Assembly: GCA_009781535.1 (NCBI GenBank)
Contig: WQXX01000082.1
Span: 1 to 5,344, forward strand
From: Coriobacteriia bacterium
Lineage (GTDB): Bacteria; Actinomycetota; Coriobacteriia; Coriobacteriales; UBA8131
Reading direction: 5' to 3'
DNA length: 5,344 nt
Position numbers and translations under genes: made by a program
The notes under the pieces: model-generated
Told to the model about the DNA's origin: nothing
Seen by the model: only the letters and a program-made list of their open reading frames with translations
Database searches by the model: none
Part shown: piece by piece, positions 1 to 5,344 of the stretch
Layout: each line of letters starts with the position of its first letter
How positions within the stretch are numbered: position 1 is the first letter of the stretch

Positions 1-22
1 AGACCTTTCCTGACTTTATGCC

Positions 23-214
23 ACTTTTTGGCACAAAAATGCGCTTGTGTACGAGTTGCTGCCATCACACGCTTGAGCAAAACCACTATTTTGCAAATAA
101 TGCCCTATCTATGCAGTTCAATGCATATGTATGCAAATCTTGGATTTTGCAACCGCTTCTACCCGATTCTACCGGGCTAAACTCGTGCACAAGCGCATTT
201 TTGTGCCAAAAAGT
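23..214. repeat. 192-bp element with 35-bp near-perfect terminal inverted repeats
   Basis: Positions 23-57 and 180-214 are reverse complements over 35 bp with a single mismatch (T50 opposite G187), separated by 122 bp (58-179). The arms read ACTTTTTGGCACAAAAATGC... inward from both ends. Each arm also holds a smaller dyad, GCACAA-N8-TTGTGC; it is perfect in the right arm (187-206) and off by one base in the left (31-50). Outside the arms pairing stops within a few bases, and I found no convincing target-site duplication. The structure starts 44 bp beyond the stop codon of the histidine kinase. Two readings fit: a MITE-like non-autonomous mobile element or dispersed palindromic repeat, or a long hairpin in RNA that ends or protects the kinase transcript. 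Neither strand shows the U-tract expected of a classical intrinsic terminator directly after the stem. The arms are certain; the function is not known. Confidence 0.85.
58..179. other. AT-rich core of the inverted-repeat element with small nested palindromes
   Basis: No supportable gene lies here. The core holds several short self-complementary pieces: GCAAAA/TTTTGC at 77-82 and 89-94 (6-nt loop), TGCATA-TG-TATGCA at 122-135, ATGCA/TGCAT at 111-115 and 122-126, and an imperfect stem around 132-151 (TGCAAATC/GATTTTGCA with one bulge). The 7-bp word TTCTACC occurs twice, at 157-163 and 167-173, followed by a CCCG/CGGG dyad at 162-176. TTTTGC appears at both 89-94 and 145-150, so alternative foldings are possible. 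This density suggests a structured nucleic acid, but some such matches are expected by chance in AT-rich sequence. Confidence 0.4.
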
Positions 215-258
215 AGATTGATTCGTGGTTTCGGTATTACGACCAACTTTTCGGAGCT

Positions 259-3200
259 CTAGCCGACAATATATCGCTGTAACTGACTTATGACCTCGTC
301 AAAGTCGATAGGCTTGCCGACATGGCTGTTCATACCTGCCTCCAGGCATTTCTCGACATCCTCCCTGAACACATTTGCTGTCATGGCAACAATCGGGATC
401 GTTGCTGCCCGCGGTATGTCAAGAGCACGGATATCGCGCGTTGCCTCATATCCATCGAGCTCCGGCATCTGCAGGTCCATGAATATCATCTCGTATTTGT
501 CAGGCGCCTCACGAAACATCTTGACAGCCTCGACGCCGTTAACCGCGCAGTCTATCTCTATCCCCGTCGGCTCGAGAAGCGCTAAAACGATCTCGCTGTT
601 GATTTCCATGTCCTCGGCAAGCAGGATATGCCGCCCTTTGAAGATGCCATCGATGTCTTTTTCAATCTCTTCCGGCTGCCGCACCGTAGAGCCCAGATAC
701 TCGCTGATGATGTCAGCGATCGTCGAGGGGAACAAGGGCTTGAGAAGGAACCTGTCAACGCCGGCTTCCCGTGCTTCCCCGGCGATCAGGGAGCTTTCGG
801 CAGACGAGATCAGAATCACGATGGGGTCGCCGTGGGCATACGACCTTTTCTTCAGCTCTTTGGTCAATTCTACGCCGTCCATATCCGGCATCTTCCAATC
901 GATAAAGCATATATCGTAACCACAGCCTGAATCGAAGAGCCGCAATGCATCCTCGGCATTCCCAGCGATGTCGCATGAAGCGCCAAGGCTTTCAACGATG
1001 CCCTTGACATCCTCCAAGACGTGTATGTCATCATCGACAGCCAGAATGCATACGTTCTTCCAGTCGAGTTTCTGCTCAGAGAACAGACGGTGCATCTTCT
1101 CTCCGCGCCTCATTTGGACGGTGCAGGCAAACGTTGAGCCTACTCCGAGCTCTGATGTAACGCCTATCTCGCCGCCCATCATCTCAACGATGTTCTTGGA
1201 GATGACGAGCCCGAGGCCTGTTCCGCCAAATTTCCGCGAGGTCTGCGTCTCGGCTTGCTGGAAGGATTGGAACAGGTTTGCCTGCTGCTCAGGGCTGATG
1301 CCGATCCCCGTATCGCTCACGACGATCCGCAAGGTACAGATGCCGTCTTCCTCTCCCTCGAAATAGGTATCGAGGCTGATGGTGCCTTTTTTCGGAGTGA
1401 ATTTGACGGCGTTTCCGAGAAGGTTCGTGATGACCTGCGCCAAACGTTGGTCGTCGCCGAGAAGGAATTGCGGGATATCCCTGTCTATATGCACAGCCAG
1501 CTTCTGTTCCTTCTCGTCGACACGGAGGCTGAGCACATTAACGACCCGCTGGAGCATCCGCTCGAACTCGAATTCGACAGGCACGAGCTCGAACTTGCCG
1601 GCTTCGATCTTAGACATATCAAGGATATCGTTGATGATGCCGAGAAGGTGTTTTGAGGCGTCCTCGATCTTGGAAAAGCTGTACGTTATGCGCTCTATGT
1701 CGGCTGTCGATTTGCCGATATGCGTCATGCCGATGATCGCGTTCATGGGCGTACGTATCTCATGGCTCATGTTCGCGAGGAAGTCGCTTTTTGCGCGCGA
1801 GGCGGAGGTCGCATCGAACAGGGCCTCTTTCAGCTTGTTCTCCATCTCTGTGCGGTGGACTGTGTTCGCGCAGAGGAACGCCGCCGAGCGCATGAAATCG
1901 ATGTCATCGAAGTAACGCTCGGTGTTGAGGTCTTCAAAAAGCACGAATCCCCAGTGCTCGTTGTTAAAGTACAGCGGGGTCAGCAAGGCAGAGACGACAC
2001 CAAAACGCTTCAATGCCGCAGGAGCATCTTCCATCAGGCGTACGGGGCCATTCAACACGACATCGCCGACGAGGATCTTTTCCCAATACGGGGTAAGCTG
2101 GGTAAAGGGCACATTTTGCAGCTCGGGCCGCGGGGGCACCGTGCCGCCGCTTTCCCTATCCCAACGGTACACCTGCGAGGTATAAAGGTCATTAGGCATC
2201 AGGAAATTACGCCATACCGACATGCTGTCCAGACCCATCATGTCGACGACGAGCTTGACGCCAGCGGTCATCTTATCCTCGAATGATTCTCCGGTGTTGG
2301 AGATGAAGCAGATGGACATGTCGTTGAGTACCTTGAGCATGGACGTCTGCTTCTCAAGTTGGTTCAGCGTGTTGTCCATCTCGTTTGCGATGTTGCCACG
2401 CTGGATCGAGCTGACCGCCAGCAGGCCCCATGAATGCAGCAGCTGCACGATCTCTTCTGAAAAGACCCTGCGGTTGACACAGTCATCAAAGCTCACCAGA
2501 CCCCAGAACTCATTGTTCAGAGAAATCGGGATGATCAGGATGGATTCGATCCTCCTGGTTTCCATATGTTCCTGCTCTTCTTCAAGTTGAGCAGAAATCG
2601 GCCCGTTGATAATCATGCCTTGTGAGACCGGAACGATCCAGTTGGGCAGCTCGTCTTGTGACAGCTCGAATAATCCCTCGTCGGGCAGATTGTCGCTCGA
2701 CCATACGCAGAGCTGTTTGAGCAGGAGCTTGCCGTCGCTTTGCAACTTGTTCTGCCAGACGATCACACGGTCGAGGTCCAGGCATTTGCCGATCAGCCCC
2801 ATGCCTTTACGCATCGCGCTCGTATAATCCACCATATCCGATTCCAGTAACAGCAGGGCGGCGTTGTTGATCGCGCGCATGAGGCTGTTCTGGCTTTCGA
2901 TTCCCAGGATCAGGCTCTTTGTCTCGGTTATATCCATCAAGGCGCCCGCAACGCGGATGGGGTTGCCAAACTCGTCGCGTATGGTCGCTCCGCAGTCGCG
3001 ATAGTAGGCGCATTCGCCATTCTTTTTAAACATGCGGTACTCGAGGTCAAACGGCTTCTCACCGGTGGTGTCCAAGATATGCTTCTCAAAGGCGTCGAGA
3101 ATGTTTTCCTTGTCGTCAGGATGGATGCAGTCGCTCCAGCTGCTGAGTTGGTTGGGGAAATCCTCCTCGTTTGTATACCCAAGCATATGCCGAAAATCGT

Positions 3201-4128
3201 CTGACCACGTAAAGACGTTTCGTGGGTTATTCGAGTCGTCTCTCACAACCTCCATATCCCATAGACCGACCTTGGTGGCTTGGACCATCGTGTTCAGTTT
3301 GGTCAGCTGGAGTGCGCTCTTTTCGTTCGCAAGCGTGAGCTCTCTTTCGCGCTCATAGATTTCTGTCGTGTCCAAAACATAACCAACGACCGCAAAGCTG
3401 TTCTCATAAGGGATCCTGCTGAACTCCACACTGAGGTTGCGTTTGACGCCGCCCATGAATAACTCGGTCTCGAAGCTGACATACCCTTCCTTCGCAGCGG
3501 TCATGAGGCGCACACCCAGAGGAACCGAAGGGCGCCCGTCGGGTTGGAATGTCGGAATGCTCTTTGTCATACGCTCGACGAACCCGGTAATCAGCTCTTC
3601 TTTGCTGGTAAAACCCATGAATCTCACAGCTGCAGGGTTGCAATCGACCACCGTGAAATGGCTGTCGAATAAGACGTTGATATGAGGATTCGACTCGAAC
3701 ATCGCGGAGATGGTCGATTGCGCTACTTCAATCTCATGGATCATGCGCTTTTGTTCTCGCAGGTCCCTTATATACGCCGAAACGAAGCAGTCTTCTCCGT
3801 AGTCGCTACGGACCAGGGTCATCTCACTGGGGATCAGCTCTCCGTCAAACGCCTTGTGCGTCCATTCAAGATTCAGATATCCTTCATCAAATGCCTGCTG
3901 GATATACTCCTGGGCTGCTACTTTAGATAAAGACCCATCGGGTTGATACTCAGGCGAAAAGCAATTGAAGTTCTCAAGATACTCCTGCGTATTGGATATT
4001 TTGAACAGCTTGACCGTCGCCTGGTTACAGTCGATAATCCTGAGATTCTTGTCCCAGATATGCGTACAAAACGGCGCAGCATCGACCATGACACGCATAA
4101 GCCCGCCTGCAACGTGCAGTTGTTCCAT
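259..4128 (-). CDS. Cytosolic hybrid sensor histidine kinase (PAS x3, GAF x2, HisKA, HATPase_c, REC x2)
   Basis: Intact 1289-residue protein, ending in TAG at 259-261. It should sense an unknown intracellular signal, autophosphorylate on histidine, and pass phosphate to its own aspartates. Approximate domain order: PAS1 11-130, PAS2 135-260, coiled linker 258-285, PAS3 with PAC 285-405, GAF1 411-580, GAF2 595-760, HisKA 780-850 with H-box SHEIRTPMN (phospho-acceptor H789), HATPase_c 890-1010 with N-box NLLGNA (902-907), G1 DTGIG (939-943) and G2 GGTGLGL (968-974). REC1 spans 1026-1145 (acidic D1032/D1033, acceptor D1077, S1108, K1130); REC2 spans 1167-1287 (E1172/D1173, acceptor D1218, T1250, K1272). 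All catalytic residues are present. I see no signal peptide, hydrophobic membrane segment or C-terminal HPt domain. Hybrid kinases usually need an HPt protein to complete the relay, so a partner elsewhere is inferred. The ATG at 4128 follows GAGGGG (4144-4139) at a 10-nt spacing; M11 is a less likely alternative start. Ligand and output are unknown. Confidence 0.96.
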   Translation of the reverse strand: MEQLHVAGGLMRVMVDAAPFCTHIWDKNLRIIDCNQATVKLFKISNTQEYLENFNCFSPEYQPDGSLSKVAAQEYIQQAFDEGYLNLEWTHKAFDGELIPSEMTLVRSDYGEDCFVSAYIRDLREQKRMIHEIEVAQSTISAMFESNPHINVLFDSHFTVVDCNPAAVRFMGFTSKEELITGFVERMTKSIPTFQPDGRPSVPLGVRLMTAAKEGYVSFETELFMGGVKRNLSVEFSRIPYENSFAVVGYVLDTTEIYERERELTLANEKSALQLTKLNTMVQATKVGLWDMEVVRDDSNNPRNVFTWSDDFRHMLGYTNEEDFPNQLSSWSDCIHPDDKENILDAFEKHILDTTGEKPFDLEYRMFKKNGECAYYRDCGATIRDEFGNPIRVAGALMDITETKSLILGIESQNSLMRAINNAALLLLESDMVDYTSAMRKGMGLIGKCLDLDRVIVWQNKLQSDGKLLLKQLCVWSSDNLPDEGLFELSQDELPNWIVPVSQGMIINGPISAQLEEEQEHMETRRIESILIIPISLNNEFWGLVSFDDCVNRRVFSEEIVQLLHSWGLLAVSSIQRGNIANEMDNTLNQLEKQTSMLKVLNDMSICFISNTGESFEDKMTAGVKLVVDMMGLDSMSVWRNFLMPNDLYTSQVYRWDRESGGTVPPRPELQNVPFTQLTPYWEKILVGDVVLNGPVRLMEDAPAALKRFGVVSALLTPLYFNNEHWGFVLFEDLNTERYFDDIDFMRSAAFLCANTVHRTEMENKLKEALFDATSASRAKSDFLANMSHEIRTPMNAIIGMTHIGKSTADIERITYSFSKIEDASKHLLGIINDILDMSKIEAGKFELVPVEFEFERMLQRVVNVLSLRVDEKEQKLAVHIDRDIPQFLLGDDQRLAQVITNLLGNAVKFTPKKGTISLDTYFEGEEDGICTLRIVVSDTGIGISPEQQANLFQSFQQAETQTSRKFGGTGLGLVISKNIVEMMGGEIGVTSELGVGSTFACTVQMRRGEKMHRLFSEQKLDWKNVCILAVDDDIHVLEDVKGIVESLGASCDIAGNAEDALRLFDSGCGYDICFIDWKMPDMDGVELTKELKKRSYAHGDPIVILISSAESSLIAGEAREAGVDRFLLKPLFPSTIADIISEYLGSTVRQPEEIEKDIDGIFKGRHILLAEDMEINSEIVLALLEPTGIEIDCAVNGVEAVKMFREAPDKYEMIFMDLQMPELDGYEATRDIRALDIPRAATIPIVAMTANVFREDVEKCLEAGMNSHVGKPIDFDEVISQLQRYIVG

Positions 4129-4312
4129 TATTTTGCCACCCCTCGCTCACAAAGCTGTGTATTCATCGTCAGGGTTATGACCAGTTGCTATTTATCTTCG
4201 ATGCGTAACGTTTTCTCATTTACCCAGCGCAAAGCAAATTATACCCTGTTCTGCATATTTGCACAATTTCCTGCATAAAGAACTTCAGGAATCTGTGCCT
4301 TTGGGTTCTTGC
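4129..4312. other. Intergenic region between the B6 kinase and the hybrid kinase
   Basis: This 184-bp AT-rich gap separates two same-strand genes. It carries the promoter for the hybrid kinase (4238-4266) and then a leader of about 100 nt to the ATG at 4128. I saw no match to a riboswitch that I recognise in the leader. Just after the stop codon of the upstream gene there is only a weak stem, TTCCTG/CAGGAA (4268-4291, 12-nt loop), without a U-tract, so no clear terminator is visible and read-through from the B6 kinase gene is possible. Confidence 0.6.
4238..4266 (-). promoter_or_regulatory. Sigma-70/SigA-type promoter for the hybrid kinase
   Basis: On the minus strand there is a perfect TATAAT -10 box at 4243-4238, preceded at the ideal 17-bp spacing by TTGTGC (4266-4261). 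That sequence keeps the TTG of the consensus -35 but matches only 3 of 6 positions. Transcription would start near 4231 and leave an untranslated leader of roughly 100 nt. The promoter makes the kinase a transcription unit independent of the upstream B6 kinase gene. No flanking operator palindrome was evident. Confidence 0.65.
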
Positions 4313-5158
4313 TCATAGTTCCTGGATCATACGGATGAGTTCCGGAAGCTCGTGTTCAAAATCCACTCCAAGGTGCGATTCGGACTGGGCAACATAAGAG
4401 CGGCGTACCGCACCGAGCGTGAACTCGCAGGCGATACGGATGGCTGCATACGTATCAGCGCCATTGAGCAGCGCCCCCAGAAGCGCACTTGCGTAGACGT
4501 CGCCCGTACCATGGTAATTCTTTGGGATGCGCTCGGTGAAGTAATACATCATCTCATTGCTATTTGCGTCGTAGGCAGCCGCGCCCAGCCTGCCCGCCTC
4601 GAAAGACACACCGGTGAGCACCGCACGTTTTGGCCCTAATGCTGCAAGCGCACGCAGTGTCTGTTCGATGAAGACCTGGTCGTAGTCCTCGCCGGGATAG
4701 TCCTGCTCGAGCATGAAACAGGCCTCAGTGATATTTGGCACAATGATGTCAGCGCGTGCGCAAAGGTCGCGCATGCCGAGGGCAAAGGAGGTGTCGAAAG
4801 CCGGGTAGAGCTTACCCAGATCAGCCATGGCGGGATCCACGAGGATAAGCGTATCCTGCCCACCGAATGCGTCGAACATATCCGCAACCAGCGCCAGCTG
4901 CTCATGGCTGCCGAGGTATCCGGTATACAGGGCGTCAAAGCGCAGATTCAGGCTTTTCCAGTGGGCGGCAATCGGCTCGATATCTTCGGTCAGGTCGCGG
5001 AAGGTATAACCGGTAAAACCTCCGGTATGTGTCGACAGGACGGCTGTTGGCAGGATCGCCGTCTCGATACCGGCTGCGCTGACAATAGGGAGAGCGACCG
5101 TCAGCGAGCAACGACCGACGCACGAGATGTCTTGGATTGAAAGAGCACGTTTTTGCAT
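4313..5158 (-). CDS. Pyridoxal/pyridoxamine kinase (PdxY/PdxK family, ribokinase fold)
   Basis: Intact 281-residue protein, close to the usual size of PdxY/PdxK enzymes. It phosphorylates the 5'-hydroxyl of a B6 vitamer (pyridoxal, pyridoxamine or pyridoxine) with ATP in the cytosolic salvage route to pyridoxal 5'-phosphate. Visible family features are the N-terminal strand and substrate loop IQDISCVGRCSL (8-19), the STHTGG segment (42-47), VDPAMAD (108-114) and PNITEA (141-146) around the nucleotide and phosphate site, and the C-terminal GTGD anion-hole motif (217-220) with D220 as the expected catalytic base. The E. coli enzymes have QS near residue 10; here it is Q9-D10. This is normal, as I recall, for the Gram-positive branch often annotated as pyridoxamine kinase, so vitamer preference cannot be read from sequence. 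The ATG at 5158 directly precedes the conserved N-terminus and follows a modest GTGGGG ribosome-binding site. The gene has its own promoter and operator-like palindromes upstream. No other B6 gene is in view. Confidence 0.93.
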   Translation of the reverse strand: MQKRALSIQDISCVGRCSLTVALPIVSAAGIETAILPTAVLSTHTGGFTGYTFRDLTEDIEPIAAHWKSLNLRFDALYTGYLGSHEQLALVADMFDAFGGQDTLILVDPAMADLGKLYPAFDTSFALGMRDLCARADIIVPNITEACFMLEQDYPGEDYDQVFIEQTLRALAALGPKRAVLTGVSFEAGRLGAAAYDANSNEMMYYFTERIPKNYHGTGDVYASALLGALLNGADTYAAIRIACEFTLGAVRRSYVAQSESHLGVDFEHELPELIRMIQEL

Positions 5159-5172
5159 GGGAGCCCCACTTT

Positions 5173-5208
5173 CTGTAAAACCGTTTACAGCAAGCTGTAA
5201 CTATAGCA
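5173..5208 (-). promoter_or_regulatory. Extended -10 promoter overlapped by palindromic operator half-sites, upstream of the B6 kinase
   Basis: On the minus strand TGCTATAGT (5208-5200) is a good extended -10 element; no clear -35 is found near 5223-5228, which fits extended -10 promoters. Transcription would begin near 5193. Over the same bases lie three inverted CTGTAA half-sites. The first pair forms a perfect palindrome, CTGTAAA-N4-TTTACAG (5173-5190). The middle half-site also forms a second palindrome, TTACAGC-AA-GCTGTAA (5185-5200). Sites covering the -10 and start point usually bind repressors. The regulator is unknown; a B6-responsive MocR/PdxR-type protein is a natural candidate for this gene, but I cannot confirm its motif from memory. 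The same dyads could also form hairpins in the short 5' leader. Confidence 0.65.
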
Positions 5209-5230
5209 CAGGTAGGTCAGAGAAACGCCG

Positions 5231-5344
5231 GTGTGTTCCCAGGTGTGTTCCCAGGTGTGTTCCCAGGTGTGTTCCCAGGTGTATTCCCAGGTGTGTTCCC
5301 AGGTGTGTTCCCAGGTGTATTCCCAGGTGTGCTCCCAGGTGTGC
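5231..5344. repeat. 12-bp tandem repeat array (GTGTGTTCCCAG), truncated by the window edge
   Basis: Nine full 12-bp units start at 5231, followed by six bases of a tenth, and the array continues past the window. Units 1-4, 6 and 7 are identical. Units 5 (5279-5290) and 8 (5315-5326) carry G to A at base 5. Unit 9 (5327-5338) and the partial tenth carry T to C at base 6. The variants are all transitions, and units 3-5 and 6-8 form the same A-A-B block, which suggests expansion by slippage or unequal exchange. The array ends only about 22 bp from the extended -10 element of the B6 kinase promoter. The repeat lacks stop codons in all six frames, so an open frame through it is no evidence of coding. 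No coding role can be assigned from this end alone. Confidence 0.95.

Noticed and set aside
18..221. A 67-codon open frame on the plus strand starting at ATG 18.
   Set aside because: It almost coincides with the inverted-repeat element, has no recognisable domain, and its Cys/Leu-rich ends are simply the two arms translated. No convincing ribosome-binding site precedes it.
290..3930. Numerous plus-strand open frames of 80-209 codons across the kinase gene.
   Set aside because: They lie antisense to an intact, fully conserved histidine kinase, have low-complexity Ser/Arg-rich composition, and show no family motif. They are by-products of the codon use of the real gene.
4129..4230. The kinase leader as a c-di-GMP or other riboswitch.
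   Set aside because: I could find no recognisable conserved aptamer core or paired stems of a known class; only short chance dyads are present.
4261..4266. GCACAA at the kinase -35 region matching a half-site of the dyad in the inverted-repeat arms.
   Set aside because: The partner half-site TTGTGC is missing at the 8-bp spacing, and a 6-bp match is expected by chance in this length of sequence.
4268..4310. Weak stems after the B6 kinase stop: TTCCTG/CAGGAA (4268-4291) and AAGAAC/GTTCTT (4278-4310).
   Set aside because: The arms are only 6 bp, the two overlap each other, and no U-tract follows on the minus strand. They are not enough to call an intrinsic terminator.
5231..5344. The repeat array as a CRISPR locus.
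   Set aside because: The unit is only 12 bp and directly abutting, with no spacers, so this is a simple tandem repeat.

Overview
The window looks like a chromosomal segment from a moderately GC-rich anaerobic Gram-positive bacterium. The reasoning is indirect. The pyridoxal/pyridoxamine kinase has the 'QDISCVG' N-terminus that I associate from memory with Clostridia and Coriobacteriia. Very long, membrane-free PAS/GAF hybrid kinases ending in two receiver domains are also common in those groups. The taxonomic call is inference and is not secure.

Layout, left to right. Positions 1-258 hold no convincing gene but contain a 192-bp structure (23-214): two 35-bp inverted arms with one mismatch around a 122-bp AT-rich core that has further small palindromes. 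Positions 259-4128 (minus strand) are one intact gene for a 1289-residue cytosolic hybrid sensor histidine kinase (PAS-PAS-PAS-GAF-GAF-HisKA-HATPase-REC-REC). Positions 4129-4312 form an intergenic region with a good promoter for that kinase. Positions 4313-5158 (minus strand) encode a PdxY/PdxK-type pyridoxal/pyridoxamine kinase of normal length. Positions 5159-5230 are its promoter region, where an extended -10 element overlaps a cluster of palindromic operator half-sites. From 5231 to the window edge runs a 12-bp tandem repeat (nine full units plus half a unit) that continues outside the window.

The two genes lie on the same strand, but the kinase has its own promoter and no functional link to vitamin B6 salvage is evident. 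They are best read as separate transcription units, with read-through possible. The hybrid kinase has no adjacent response regulator or HPt gene in view, so its phosphorelay partner is not visible here.

Both protein-coding genes belong to well-known families. The parts not explained by ordinary annotation are the long inverted-repeat element after the kinase gene, the operator cluster before the B6 kinase, and the 12-bp tandem array next to that promoter. I saw no clear evidence of a new multi-gene system.
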